Of a stretch of DNA of 64,000 nucleotides, positions 44,878 to 53,397 are shown piece after piece (the first letter of the stretch is position 1; each line of letters begins with the position of its first letter). Made by a program: the position numbers and the translations under genes. Below the pieces are notes generated by a model. That model worked only from the letters and a program-made list of their open reading frames with translations, made no database searches and was not told the origin of the DNA. The DNA is from Mameliella sp. CS4 (GTDB lineage: Bacteria; Pseudomonadota; Alphaproteobacteria; Rhodobacterales; Rhodobacteraceae): positions 124,001 to 188,000 of the forward strand of contig NZ_JAHXRQ010000004.1 in NCBI RefSeq assembly GCF_019392335.1, in the 5' to 3' direction.

Positions 44878-45642
44878 TCAGATCGGACCGGTGACCTCCA
44901 GCGCCTTGCCGCGAAACTCGGCATCCACCCTGTAATGGGTCATCAACATGTCACGGCTCAGCAGCTCCGCAGGGGGCCCGCTGGCCACGATCCTGCCGGA
45001 CTGCATCAGGTAAACCTTGTGGCAATAGCGCATCGCAAGCGTCAGGTCGTGGAGGCACATCAGCACCGTCCGGCCCCTGCGTCGCACCTCGTCCAGCAGC
45101 ACCAGTTGATAGTGCAGATCCAGGTGATTGGTCGGTTCGTCTAGAACGTAGACCCGGGGATCGCAGGCCAGGAGTTGCGCGAAATAGCAGCGTTGCAGCT
45201 CGCCACCCGAAAGGCGGTCAGCCGATTGGTCCGCCTTGTCGGTCAACCCGACAATCCCAAGCGCCTCGTCCCGGCGGTCCCGGATCTCGCCGCGCTCCAA
45301 CCCCTGCGCCTCTAGCCCGATTTCCACGATGTCCCGGGGCGTCAATCCGGCCAGCAACCCTGCACTTTGCACCAATGCGCCCAGCAAGTGCGCCCATTCG
45401 GCGGGGCTATAGCTGTCCATGTCCCGACCAAAGGCGGTGATCTGCCCAGAGGCCGGCCGGCTGGCGCGGTACAAGGTGCGCAAGAGCGTTGTCTTGCCCG
45501 CCCCGTTTGGACCCAGCAAACCGTGGATTTCGCCCGTGGGCACACTCAGCGACGCGTCCCGCACGACCCCCCTGCCCTCGACAGCGACGCTGAGGTTGCG
45601 AATGCACAGGGCGGCCTCTTCGCGAATGGGCTCATGCAGCAC
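44878..45642 (-). CDS. btuD: Vitamin B12 ABC transporter ATP-binding protein
   Basis: A 254-residue ABC ATPase of the FecE/BtuD group that powers uptake across the inner membrane. Walker A is GLLGPNGAGKTTLLR, the signature LSGGELQRCYFAQLLA, Walker B YVLDEPTNHLD and the H-loop CLHDL. The GTG start at 45642 has GGGGG seven bases upstream and overlaps the permease gene by 11 bases. By fold it could serve siderophores or heme; the cobalamin riboswitch at the head of the operon argues for corrinoids. Confidence 0.87.
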   Translation of the reverse strand: MLHEPIREEAALCIRNLSVAVEGRGVVRDASLSVPTGEIHGLLGPNGAGKTTLLRTLYRASRPASGQITAFGRDMDSYSPAEWAHLLGALVQSAGLLAGLTPRDIVEIGLEAQGLERGEIRDRRDEALGIVGLTDKADQSADRLSGGELQRCYFAQLLACDPRVYVLDEPTNHLDLHYQLVLLDEVRRRGRTVLMCLHDLTLAMRYCHKVYLMQSGRIVASGPPAELLSRDMLMTHYRVDAEFRGKALEVTGPI

Positions 45643-46639
45643 GACGGATCCCCCGCAGGATAAGGATGAAAGGCGGCGCCGCGAAGAGCGCCAAAAGCAC
45701 TCCAAGCGGCAGTTCCTCGGGCGCCAGCAGCACCCGGCACAGCAGATCGACCGCGATCAGGACCACTGCGCCCAGGGCCATCGTCAGGGGTAGCAGAACC
45801 CGGTGCCGGGCACCGGTCAGCAATCGGGCCATATGCGGCACGATCAGGCCGATGAAGCCGACGATCCCCGCCACCGACACCGCGAGGCCGGTCAAGAGCA
45901 CCGTCGACAAGAAGATCAGCAGCCGGATGCGCCCGGTGCGAAAGCCAAGCGCCTGCGCCCGTTCCTCACCCAGAAGGGTCGCGTCCAGCGCGTTTGCGTG
46001 GCGCAGCGCACCCGCTCCCACCGCGACAAGGCCCAATCCCAGCATCGGCACCTCTTGCCATTGCGTGCCTGCCGCCGTCCCCATCAGCCAGCCCATCGCG
46101 CTGCGGGTGGCGTGCGGATCACCGACATAGAGGAAAAAGGCCGTCAGCGACTGGAACATCAGCGATACGGCGACGCCTGCAAGGATCACCACCAGCGGGT
46201 CCGGCATCCTGCCGCGTCTCTGCGACAGGCCAATGGTCATGACAAAGGCCAGCGCCGCCCCGAGAAACGCGATCAGAGGCACCCCAAGCCGATCGGTCAT
46301 ACTGGCCGGAAGCCAGATGATCGCGGCCACCGCCGCAGCCGAGGCTCCGGAGGACAGCCCCATCAGATAGGGATCCGCCATCGGATTGCGCAGGGCCGTC
46401 TGCATCAACGCCCCTGCCAGCGCCAGCCCGGCCCCGATCAGCCCCACCGCCAGGACACGCGGGATCCGCCACTGCCAGACGATCAGGGACAACCCGCGCG
46501 GGGCGGTCTCGTCCCGCATCAGGATGGCCAGCCGGTCTGCCCAGGAGATCTGGGCCGTCCCCCAAAGAACACCGGCCAGGGCGACGGCCACCAGGCACCC
46601 CAGGGTCGCGACAAGAAGGATCGGGAACCGGGCCGGCAC
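45632..46639 (-). CDS. btuC: Vitamin B12 ABC transporter permease
   Basis: A 335-residue FecCD-family permease with about ten membrane spans. Family motifs are WQWRIPRVLAVGLIGAGLALAGALMQ, the LRNPMADPYLMGLSSGA block and GFIGLIVPHMARLL near the coupling region. It forms the channel with BtuD and receives corrinoid from BtuF. Its start directly follows the btuF stop codon and its end overlaps btuD. The substrate is assigned from the riboswitch, not from the permease itself. Confidence 0.88.
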   Translation of the reverse strand: MPARFPILLVATLGCLVAVALAGVLWGTAQISWADRLAILMRDETAPRGLSLIVWQWRIPRVLAVGLIGAGLALAGALMQTALRNPMADPYLMGLSSGASAAAVAAIIWLPASMTDRLGVPLIAFLGAALAFVMTIGLSQRRGRMPDPLVVILAGVAVSLMFQSLTAFFLYVGDPHATRSAMGWLMGTAAGTQWQEVPMLGLGLVAVGAGALRHANALDATLLGEERAQALGFRTGRIRLLIFLSTVLLTGLAVSVAGIVGFIGLIVPHMARLLTGARHRVLLPLTMALGAVVLIAVDLLCRVLLAPEELPLGVLLALFAAPPFILILRGIRRAA

Positions 46640-47572
46640 TTAGTCCAACGCCTTGAGCTGCGCGTTCACACGCTCGACCCCATCGGCGAACCGCATGCCA
46701 AGCAGGGTCTCGGAAAAGGGCACAACGACGTAGCGGCCGTTCCGGACCGCCGACAATTCGGCCAGCACCGGATCGTTTTCCAGGTGCGCCCGCTTGTCCG
46801 CCGCGGTGGACCAGTCCGCCTCGATCAGCAGGATCACGTCAGGGTCCGCGGCCACGACCCGTTCCCAGGCAAGGTCGATCCAGGTGCCCGACACGTCCGC
46901 GCTGATGCTCTGCAACCCGGCGGTGCGGGCCAGCAGCGCCGGACCGCCGCAACAGCCGATGGAATAGGGCGTATCCGTGCCGCTGTCATAGATGAAGGCG
47001 GTCCGACCGCCGCCCGCCGGGTCATTCTGCACCGCGTCGATACGTGCCCGCGTTTCGGCGATCAGCACGTCGGCACGATCCGCCACGCCAAAGATGTCGC
47101 CGATCACCTCGATGTCGCGCAGGATCGGGGCCTGTGTCAGGGGCACGTCCTTTGGGTGCGCGGCCTTGCAGGAGGCATCGACCAGATAGGTGCCGATGCC
47201 CAGGTCATGCCATTGTTGCACGTCCCCCAGATTGTCCTCGGAAAAGGCCGAGCCGAACCCCGCGAACAGGAAGTCCGGTTCTTGCGCCAGCACAACTTCG
47301 GCGGCGGGATATTTTTCGGCCAGCACGGGCACGGTGTCATAGGCAGCGCGCCAATGCTCGGGGATCGCGTCGTCCATGTAGGCGGTGCCGACCATGCGGT
47401 CCTGCAGGCCAAGCGCAAGCATGACCTCGGTGGCCTGCTGGTTGAGCGTGATTGCCCGGCTGGGCGGCGTGTCATAGGTGAAAGACATGCCGCAGCTTTC
47501 GATTGTCACTGGCTCGGCCTGGGCCGCCCCTGCAGCCAGGGCAAGGACGAAACAGAGTTTAAGCGGATTCAT
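46640..47572 (-). CDS. btuF: Periplasmic corrinoid-binding protein
   Basis: A 310-residue preprotein of the class III (BtuF/FepB-like) binding-protein family. The signal peptide is MNPLKLCFVLALAAGAAQA. The two lobes carry SRAITLNQQATEVMLALGLQDRMVG and LLARTAGLQSISADVSGTW with the usual connecting helix; three cysteines (ESCGM, ASCKA, IGCCGG) are unusual for the family. It delivers ligand to BtuCD. Its start overlaps the preceding ferredoxin-like gene by 14 bases. The cobalamin riboswitch at the operon head indicates a corrinoid ligand. Confidence 0.85.
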   Translation of the reverse strand: MNPLKLCFVLALAAGAAQAEPVTIESCGMSFTYDTPPSRAITLNQQATEVMLALGLQDRMVGTAYMDDAIPEHWRAAYDTVPVLAEKYPAAEVVLAQEPDFLFAGFGSAFSEDNLGDVQQWHDLGIGTYLVDASCKAAHPKDVPLTQAPILRDIEVIGDIFGVADRADVLIAETRARIDAVQNDPAGGGRTAFIYDSGTDTPYSIGCCGGPALLARTAGLQSISADVSGTWIDLAWERVVAADPDVILLIEADWSTAADKRAHLENDPVLAELSAVRNGRYVVVPFSETLLGMRFADGVERVNAQLKALD

Positions 47573-48278
47573 GGGTCTCTCCGGTCTTGTGAATCAAAAG
47601 ATGTCGGGGGGTCGTCCCGGCGCAGATCGCCTGAGAGACGACCGCGCGCACCTCGGCCACGTCGGTCACGCGGTACCAATGGCCTTCGGGGTAATGCACG
47701 ATCACCGGGCCGGCGTTGCAGGGAAACAGGCAGCCGGTCGTGGTCACGAGACAGGCGGCGCTGACGCCTGCCCGGCCCAGTTCTGCCTTGAGAACCTCGG
47801 CCAGATGCGGCGCATCCTTGAGGTGACAGCGCGGACCGGCGCAGACCAGCAGGTGATGGCGAAAGTCCGGCGGAGCATCCCAGCCCTTGCCAAGTTCACC
47901 ATCCGGCTCCGGGTGGATGCGCGTGGCCGGAACCCGCGCCCGCGCCGCATTGCGGAGGATACGTGTGTCTTCCTCTGCCGGGCGTGCGAAATAGAGTTCG
48001 AGAGAGGTGTCACCGCGCCTGTGCAGCCAGCTTGCAGCCGCCCCGGGCAGCCACCGTTCGAGGCTTTGCGAGAACGGCAAGCCGATGGGCCGCAGCTGGA
48101 TCCGGCTGGCGCCCTCGGCGGCCAGGGAATCCAGAGTCCGCCAGAGGCTTGCGCCCTCCCCTTCGAGACGCAGGGCAACCGCATGACACGTAGCCGCGTC
48201 GACCAATGCATCGGCAAGCGTGCGGAACCGGGCGGCGCTGACGTAACTGGCTGAAATCAGGTATACATGTGCATCCAT
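47559..48278 (-). CDS. Chelatase-like / [2Fe-2S] ferredoxin-domain protein
   Basis: A 239-residue protein and first gene behind the cobalamin riboswitch. The C-terminal half is a thioredoxin-like [2Fe-2S] ferredoxin: CAGPRC (about Cys146 and Cys151) and GCLFPCNAGP (about Cys182 and Cys186), then GHWYRVTDVAEVRAVV. The N-terminal 110 residues resemble a CbiX/SirB-type chelatase half (MDAHVYLISASYV, RIQLRPIGLPFSQSL), but I do not see metal-binding histidines clearly. A role in cobalt insertion or corrinoid reduction is likely from context. Confidence 0.72.
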   Translation of the reverse strand: MDAHVYLISASYVSAARFRTLADALVDAATCHAVALRLEGEGASLWRTLDSLAAEGASRIQLRPIGLPFSQSLERWLPGAAASWLHRRGDTSLELYFARPAEEDTRILRNAARARVPATRIHPEPDGELGKGWDAPPDFRHHLLVCAGPRCHLKDAPHLAEVLKAELGRAGVSAACLVTTTGCLFPCNAGPVIVHYPEGHWYRVTDVAEVRAVVSQAICAGTTPRHLLIHKTGETHESA

Positions 48279-48369
48279 GCCCTGCCCTCGTTAAGAGGAA
48301 ACAGGCAAGCGCACGGGACTGGACCCTGTGAAACTGTCATCTAATCCTCCTCGGGCCCTCCGCCCGGTT

Positions 48370-48532
48370 GGTTGCAATCAAGTGATGGCAGGTCTCCTGA
48401 CTCGCGGGTCAAAGCGCACCGTCCCTTCCCGGATCGTGGTTGATCCAGTGGATTGACGGGTTGCTCGCCGCTTACAGTTGCGGGGGCAGTCGCGGAATTG
48501 AGAGAAAACTCTCGCACCGCATTCCCTTTTCA
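48370..48532 (-). promoter_or_regulatory. Cobalamin riboswitch
   Basis: On the minus strand the highly conserved CCGCAACTGTAAGCGG element is at 48468-48483 and the B12 box AGTCAGGAGACCTGCC at 48387-48402, preceded by the GCGGTGCGAGAG start and hairpins. This is the classic AdoCbl aptamer. It ends about 90 bases before the chelatase/ferredoxin gene, so coenzyme B12 should repress the whole 48.3-44.9 kb operon. Confidence 0.96.
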
Positions 48533-48787
48533 GCCGGCCCGGGATTGACCCGTGCACGGCACCATCGCGGCAACACGTGGCATGGAAAATCGGCTGTGTC
48601 CAGAACCACTGCCGCCGGGGCGCAAAAAGTGGCCGACCCCGTTCGATTGTGTCCGACACGAGGTTGGCCGCTGTCAAAAATGTCATTTCGCGGATGAAAC
48701 GACCTCCATCTCGGAAATGTCCGATCTGGAGGTTCGCGGCATCCTCGGTCAATTAGGGGGCCAAGGCAGTCAGCGGTGGACCCTCTC

Positions 48788-49978
48788 ATGATCAAAGACT
48801 TTTCACTTTCGGCACTCAACATGGGGGTGTTGGCCGCCTTCGTCGGCTACGCGGCCTCCTTTGCAATCGTTCTGGCCGGATTGACGGCGATGGGCGCGTC
48901 CGACGCCCAGGCTGCCACCGGACTGTTCTTCGCGACCATCGGCATGGGGATCTGCAGCATCTGGTTGCCCATTGTCACCCGCACCCCTGCCGCCGTTGCC
49001 TGGTCGACACCGGGGGCCGCCTTCCTGGCGGCAACGGCCATGCTGGCCGGAGGGTTCGGCGAGGCGGTGGGCGCCCTGATCATTTGCGCCGGGCTGATCG
49101 TCCTGACAGGGATCGTCCCGGCCCTGGGCCGCGCCGTCGCCGCGATCCCCAAACCGATTGCCAGCGCGCTCCTGGCGGGGGTTCTCCTGAAACTCTGTCT
49201 CGCCCCCGCGCTGGCACTCGGGACCCTGCCCCTATTGGTTCTGCCCATCGTCGTGGCCTGGGTGGTGGGCTTGGCCTGGAACCGACTGGCGGCCATGCCC
49301 CTGGCCGTGGTCACGTTCGTTCTGGTGCTGGCCCTGGCGGTCGAACCTTCCGGACATCCGGACGCCACCGCTGTCAGCTGGGCACCCGTTCTTGATATCG
49401 TGCCGCCCAGCTTTTCCCTGCAATCGGCGATCTCGGTCGCCTTGCCGCTCTACCTGATCACGATGGCCGGGCAGAACATTCCGGGCTTCGCGGTGCTCGA
49501 GCTGAACGGTTATGGCGTCAACCGTCCCTCCTTGCTGCGCAGCACCGGGATTGTCAGTCTACTCATTGCCCCCTTTGGCGCGATCCCGGTCAACATGTCG
49601 GCCATCACCGCGTCCATGATGGCCGGAGAGGACGCCGGGCGCGACCCGTCCGGCCGGTACTGGGCCGCCGTCGTCTCGGGTATCTGCTATGTGGCGCTGG
49701 CGTTTGCCGCGACCGCCGTCACCTCGCTGGCCAGCCTTGCGCCGACAGCGGTGATCACTGCCGTCGCCGGTCTGGCGCTGATCCCGGCCTTTGTCGCCGC
49801 GACAACCGCCGCCTTTTCTCGGGCGGACCAGCTGGAGGCCCCTGCCCTGACCTTTCTGATCGCCGGAAGCGGAATGTCCCTGCTGGGGATCAGCGGCGCG
49901 TTCTGGGGCGTTCTGGCGGGCGTGGCCATCTGGGGCGCGAAAGCGGTTTTCCAGCGTGAGCAGCCGCCCGGGGCGTGA
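48788..49978 (+). CDS. BenE family benzoate/H+ symporter-like transporter
   Basis: A 396-residue transporter of the BenE family with about 12 membrane spans (e.g. GVLAAFVGYAASFAIVLAGL, the LPLYLITMAGQNIPG segment). BenE proteins take up benzoate with protons, but no aromatic-degradation genes lie nearby, so the real substrate is open. The ATG at 48788 has GGTGG eight bases upstream; a GTG at 48776 is an alternative. It is divergent from the B12 operon and followed by a 260-base spacer without genes. Confidence 0.85.
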   Translation: MIKDFSLSALNMGVLAAFVGYAASFAIVLAGLTAMGASDAQAATGLFFATIGMGICSIWLPIVTRTPAAVAWSTPGAAFLAATAMLAGGFGEAVGALIICAGLIVLTGIVPALGRAVAAIPKPIASALLAGVLLKLCLAPALALGTLPLLVLPIVVAWVVGLAWNRLAAMPLAVVTFVLVLALAVEPSGHPDATAVSWAPVLDIVPPSFSLQSAISVALPLYLITMAGQNIPGFAVLELNGYGVNRPSLLRSTGIVSLLIAPFGAIPVNMSAITASMMAGEDAGRDPSGRYWAAVVSGICYVALAFAATAVTSLASLAPTAVITAVAGLALIPAFVAATTAAFSRADQLEAPALTFLIAGSGMSLLGISGAFWGVLAGVAIWGAKAVFQREQPPGA

Positions 49979-50239
49979 CCCGGGTCACCTTTGCCGAAAC
50001 TCGCCACCAAACGACGGTGCCGGCCCTCAGGCAACCAGCGGCACCGACCGCCGTCATCCCCGGCCCCACGTGAGTTGGCGGTCGGCGGCCCTGCTCACCA
50101 GCACCCGCCCCCTGTCCAATACGTGTGGCCGACCCAACCGGCAAAACGCATAGTTGTGTTAAAGCTTTACACAGAGTTGCATTCCCTCCTAGAGTTTCAA
50201 CCAATTAAAACCACCATCGTAAAACAGGGACATACTCTC

Positions 50240-50782
50240 ATGGCGGATCCATTCCTCGCACAGGTCACGATTTTCGCGGGTAACTTTGCTCCACGCGGCT
50301 GGGCGTTCTGCGACGGGCAGCTGCTGCCCATCAGCCAGTACAGTGCACTTTTCTCGCTCCTGGGCACCATCTACGGCGGCGACGGCCGCACGACCTTTGC
50401 CCTGCCCGACCTGCGTGGCCGGATGCCGATCGGCCCCCGCCACGGTCCCGGGCTTTCCGACTATCGCGAAGGCCAGAAGGGCGGTGCCGAGACCCGGACC
50501 CTGACCATCGCCAACATGCCGTCGCACAATCACAGTGCCACGGCCCAGATGCGGGCCGAGAGCCGCAGCGGATCGGTTTCCGATCCGTCCGGCAACATCC
50601 TGGCCGGGGGCACCAACATCTTCCGGCCCAACTCGCCGTCCGAAGATGTCGTCATGGATCCGGCATCGGTGAGCGTCGCGGTTCAGAACAATGGCGGACA
50701 GCAGTCCTTCAACATCATGAACCCCTATCTCGCGATCAACTATATCATCGCGCTTCAGGGCATCTTCCCCTCGCGCAGCTGA
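50240..50782 (+). CDS. Tail-collar-domain (Mdp-type) protein
   Basis: A 180-residue protein with the phage tail-collar fold: FLAQVTIFAGNFAPRGWAFC, DGQLLPISQYSALFSLLGT, TTFALPDLRGRMPIG and the C-terminal MNPYLAINYIIALQGIFPSR. These microcystin-dependent-protein-like genes occur in many bacteria outside prophages, usually in groups. No other phage genes are present, so I treat it as a host secreted/surface protein of unknown role. A short spacer leads to a Tat-signal DUF6916 protein. There is no ordinary signal peptide. Confidence 0.85.
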   Translation: MADPFLAQVTIFAGNFAPRGWAFCDGQLLPISQYSALFSLLGTIYGGDGRTTFALPDLRGRMPIGPRHGPGLSDYREGQKGGAETRTLTIANMPSHNHSATAQMRAESRSGSVSDPSGNILAGGTNIFRPNSPSEDVVMDPASVSVAVQNNGGQQSFNIMNPYLAINYIIALQGIFPSRS

Positions 50783-50810
50783 ACCGGACCGGAACAGAAA
50801 GGAGAACGCC

Positions 50811-51296
50811 ATGAGTGTTCTGTTGACAGTCTCGCGCCGGGCCGTGCTGGCGGGCAAGGCCGCACTGGCCGGGCTCGCAGCCCTGCCGGGCGCCGCATTT
50901 GCGCGCGGCGACGCCACGGGGCCTGACACCCTGCACGGCGGACCGGCAGCAACGGCCTCCGGCGCGCTGCGCCCGCCGCGCTGGCACGACGCCACCGCCG
51001 AGGAATTGATGCCGCTGATCGGCGACAGGTTCCGGATCTCCACATCCCAGCATGGCGACCTGGTGTTGCGGCTCAAGGCGGTGGAAGCCGGCCATTCGGG
51101 TATGGACCGTCCCGGGCACCTGCCCCGCCGCGAAAGCGTGACAGCCGTTTTCGACAGTCCTGACAGCGCGCCGCTGGTGAGCGATGGCGACGGGTTGCAC
51201 CGGGTCTGGCATCCGCGCATGGGCGCCGCCGAGCTCTACATGACCGCCGTACCGCGCCGTTCGGGCGGTGCCGATATCGAGATCGTGCTGAACTGA
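50811..51296 (+). CDS. DUF6916-like protein with Tat-type signal
   Basis: A 161-residue protein. The N-terminus SRRAVLAGKAALAGLAALPGAAFA has twin arginines and a hydrophobic core, a probable Tat signal. The mature part (LIGDRFRISTSQHGDLVLRLKAVEAG) fits the small beta-domain DUF6916 seen beside tail-collar proteins. It starts 28 bases after the collar gene with AAAGGAGA upstream of its ATG, so the two form an operon. Function unknown; a partner or scaffold of the collar protein is a reasonable guess. Confidence 0.65.
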   Translation: MSVLLTVSRRAVLAGKAALAGLAALPGAAFARGDATGPDTLHGGPAATASGALRPPRWHDATAEELMPLIGDRFRISTSQHGDLVLRLKAVEAGHSGMDRPGHLPRRESVTAVFDSPDSAPLVSDGDGLHRVWHPRMGAAELYMTAVPRRSGGADIEIVLN

Positions 51297-51319
51297 GCGG
51301 GATCACGCAAGAACCCCGA

Positions 51320-51787
51320 TTGCGCCCGGTCCGCGATGCGGACCGGGCCTTTCTGCTGCGCCTCTACACGGAAACGCGCGAGGACCTGGCCGCCCTGCCC
51401 CTACCGCCTCCGGCGCTGACACAGATGCTGGAACTGCAATTCGACGCGCAGGCACAGTCCTACGCGCAGAGCTATCCTGACCACAGCTGGGACATCATCC
51501 AGATGCAAGGCACCCCTGTGGGCCAATTTCGGGTCCTGCGCGCGCCGGGTGAAATCCGTGTCATCGACCTGTCGCTTGTGGCCGGGATCCGTGGCCAGGG
51601 CATCGGCAGCCACCTCTTGCACATCCTTCAGCAAGAGGCCCGCACCGCCGCCTTGCCGCTGAGATTGAGCGTCGAACACGGCAACACCCGCGCCCGGGCT
51701 CTCTACCAGCGGTTGGGCTTTGCCCCCGGCGCGGACCTGGGGGTGCATCTGGCGATGGAATGGTCCCCGCAGGATGCCCCTAGCTGA
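51320..51787 (+). CDS. GNAT N-acetyltransferase
   Basis: A GNAT protein of about 155 residues. The core LSLVAGIRGQGIGSHLLHIL contains the RGxGxG acetyl-CoA loop, and SVEHGNTRARALYQRLGFAP is the family C-terminal motif. The only plausible initiator near the expected N-terminus is TTG at 51320 (upstream in-frame stop codon in the DUF6916 end), so the start is uncertain. It continues the collar-DUF6916 operon and ends eight bases inside the convergent DUF6916 gene. The substrate is unknown. Confidence 0.75.
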   Translation: MRPVRDADRAFLLRLYTETREDLAALPLPPPALTQMLELQFDAQAQSYAQSYPDHSWDIIQMQGTPVGQFRVLRAPGEIRVIDLSLVAGIRGQGIGSHLLHILQQEARTAALPLRLSVEHGNTRARALYQRLGFAPGADLGVHLAMEWSPQDAPS

Positions 51788-52076
51788 AGTTGATCTCGTA
51801 GCGCGTCTCGTCCCCGACCTGCGCGAAAGGCGAGAGGAACAGCGCCGTCTCTCCAAGACCGGGCAGCGACATCGGCCAGGCCCCCTGCTCCAGAATGGGC
51901 GCAACAGGCCCGACAAGGGTCAGTGTGAAAGGCGCGCGCATGCCCTCCTCCGGGGCATCGCCCCTGGGCTCGACCCGCGTGATCCGCAGCTCGATCGAAC
52001 CTTCGGTCGTTGTCACCGTGACCGGCTCTCCGATCAGCGGTTCAAAACTCTCAGGCGTCAGCGTGGCAATGTCCAT
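51780..52076 (-). CDS. DUF6916 family small protein
   Basis: A 98-residue protein of the same DUF6916 type as 50811-51296 but without a signal peptide: LTPESFEPLIGEPVTVTTTE, IELRITRVEPRGD, FTLTLVGP and ALFLSPFAQVGDETRYEINF. It is convergent with the GNAT gene (eight-base overlap) and divergent from the Hint-domain gene. Two members of this rare domain in one neighbourhood suggest they serve the same secreted complex as the collar protein. Confidence 0.7.
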   Translation of the reverse strand: MDIATLTPESFEPLIGEPVTVTTTEGSIELRITRVEPRGDAPEEGMRAPFTLTLVGPVAPILEQGAWPMSLPGLGETALFLSPFAQVGDETRYEINFS

Positions 52077-52165
52077 GTCGGGGCGGCTCCGGGGTCAAAG
52101 GCGAATACACTCCTGTTCTTGCAACCTTATGGGGGCTTTTCAAGCGTCCCGGAACCGCATAATAA

Positions 52166-52200
52166 TACGGGAATAAAAGAACCCGTAATCTCTTATAAAT
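52166..52200 (+). promoter_or_regulatory. Inverted repeat and -10-like box before the Hint gene
   Basis: TACGGG and CCCGTA flank a ten-base AT-rich spacer (52166-52187), followed by TATAAAT at 52194-52200, 28 bases before the Hint gene start. The inverted repeat covers the place of the -35 box, as for an operator. Confidence 0.4.
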
Positions 52201-52227
52201 TGTTGCTCGAAACAGAAGGTGGATCTG

Positions 52228-53289
52228 ATGGCGGTATTCGATTTCAACGACGGCGGCGCGCTTGTCGCCTCGAACGGGGCGACCCCCAGCATCACCTTCG
52301 ACGAAGAAGGGATCACCTTTGTCCTGAGTTCGGCAGCCGGGAACCCGGGCACGGAAACCGTGGCCTATGCTCCCAACTCGCTCGCACAGCTGAGCCTCTC
52401 CGATTTCGCCACAGGCGGTGCCTTTACGCTGAACGTCGCCGGGACGGAGCCGAACCAGTATTTCTCGGGCAACGGGCTGCAATTCACCATCGGCACCTAC
52501 CTGTCCGGAACCTGGAACATCACCTTTGTCGCGGTCGATCCGAACAACGGCAACGCGCTTCTGCCCGGCAGCAACTATGTCGTCACCAACGCGAACGCCT
52601 CGAGCCAGGTCATCACGGTGCCGGACAGCGGGACCGTCTATTCCCAAATCCGGTTCACCGCCAGCAATCCCGGCACCAACACGATCACCATCGACAACCT
52701 AACCGCCAACCTGCTGTGCTTCCTCGAAGGCACGATGATCGCGACGCCCGAGGGCGAAAAAGCCGTTCAGGATCTGCGCGCGGGCGACCGGGTGCTGACC
52801 GCCGATGGCGGGATCAGCACCGTGCAATGGCTGGGTGAACAACCGGTGGAGACCTCGTTGTCCAATCCCTCCAAGGTCAACCCGATCCGCATCCGCGCCG
52901 GCGCCCTGGCCGAGAACGTGCCGGCACGCGACCTGCTGGTGTCGCCCGATCACGCCATCGGCATCGACGGCTACCTGGTGAACGCCTCCGCGCTCATCAA
53001 CGGCAGCAGCATCACGCGCGAGGCGCGGATGCCCACGGACGGCTTCACCTATTTCCACGTCGAGACCGGCACGCATGAACTGCTGCTGGCCGAAGGCTGC
53101 GCGGCGGAAAGCTATGTCGATTTCATCGGTCGGGACGGGTTCGTGAACGGCGCCGAACGCACCGAGGCACCGGCGATCCCGGAAATGGCCGCGCCGCGCA
53201 TCTCGGCCGCGCGCCACCTGCCGCCCGCGCTTCGCGATGCCCTGGCCCGGCGAGCCGAGGCGCTTGGCCTGCTGTCCCGCGCCGCCTGA
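52228..53289 (+). CDS. Hint-domain protein with N-terminal secreted-type region
   Basis: A 353-residue protein. Residues 1-160 are an Asn/Gly/Thr-rich beta region (VFDFNDGGALVASNGATPS). A Hint (hedgehog/intein-type, Hint_2) domain starts at Cys164 (CFLEGTMIATPEGEKAVQDL) and includes RAGDRVLTADGG, the LLVSPDHAIGIDGYL motif with its His, and HELLLAEGC. The domain is common in roseobacter secreted and RTX-like proteins and may cleave itself at the cysteine; self-processing is not shown by sequence. AAGGTGG lies five bases before the ATG at 52228. Confidence 0.85.
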   Translation: MAVFDFNDGGALVASNGATPSITFDEEGITFVLSSAAGNPGTETVAYAPNSLAQLSLSDFATGGAFTLNVAGTEPNQYFSGNGLQFTIGTYLSGTWNITFVAVDPNNGNALLPGSNYVVTNANASSQVITVPDSGTVYSQIRFTASNPGTNTITIDNLTANLLCFLEGTMIATPEGEKAVQDLRAGDRVLTADGGISTVQWLGEQPVETSLSNPSKVNPIRIRAGALAENVPARDLLVSPDHAIGIDGYLVNASALINGSSITREARMPTDGFTYFHVETGTHELLLAEGCAAESYVDFIGRDGFVNGAERTEAPAIPEMAAPRISAARHLPPALRDALARRAEALGLLSRAA

Positions 53290-53327
53290 GCCGACCGGGA
53301 CCTGCCCCGCTTGCGACCAAGTCACCG

Positions 53328-53361
53328 ACGGCCCGCGGAGTGATCTCCCCGGGCCGTTTTT
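53328..53361 (+). terminator. Terminator after the Hint gene
   Basis: ACGGCCCG and CGGGCCGT form a stem around an inner GGAG/CTCC pairing and are followed by TTTTT. It lies about 40 bases after the Hint stop codon and before the TPR-sulfotransferase gene. Confidence 0.78.
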
Positions 53362-53397
53362 CCTTGCCCCGCCCCTGACAGAAAGCCCAGCCGCCCC

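Noticed and set aside
50240..50782. Tail-collar gene considered as evidence of a prophage
   Set aside because: No terminase, capsid, portal, integrase or lysis genes are near, and such collar-domain genes are common outside phages.
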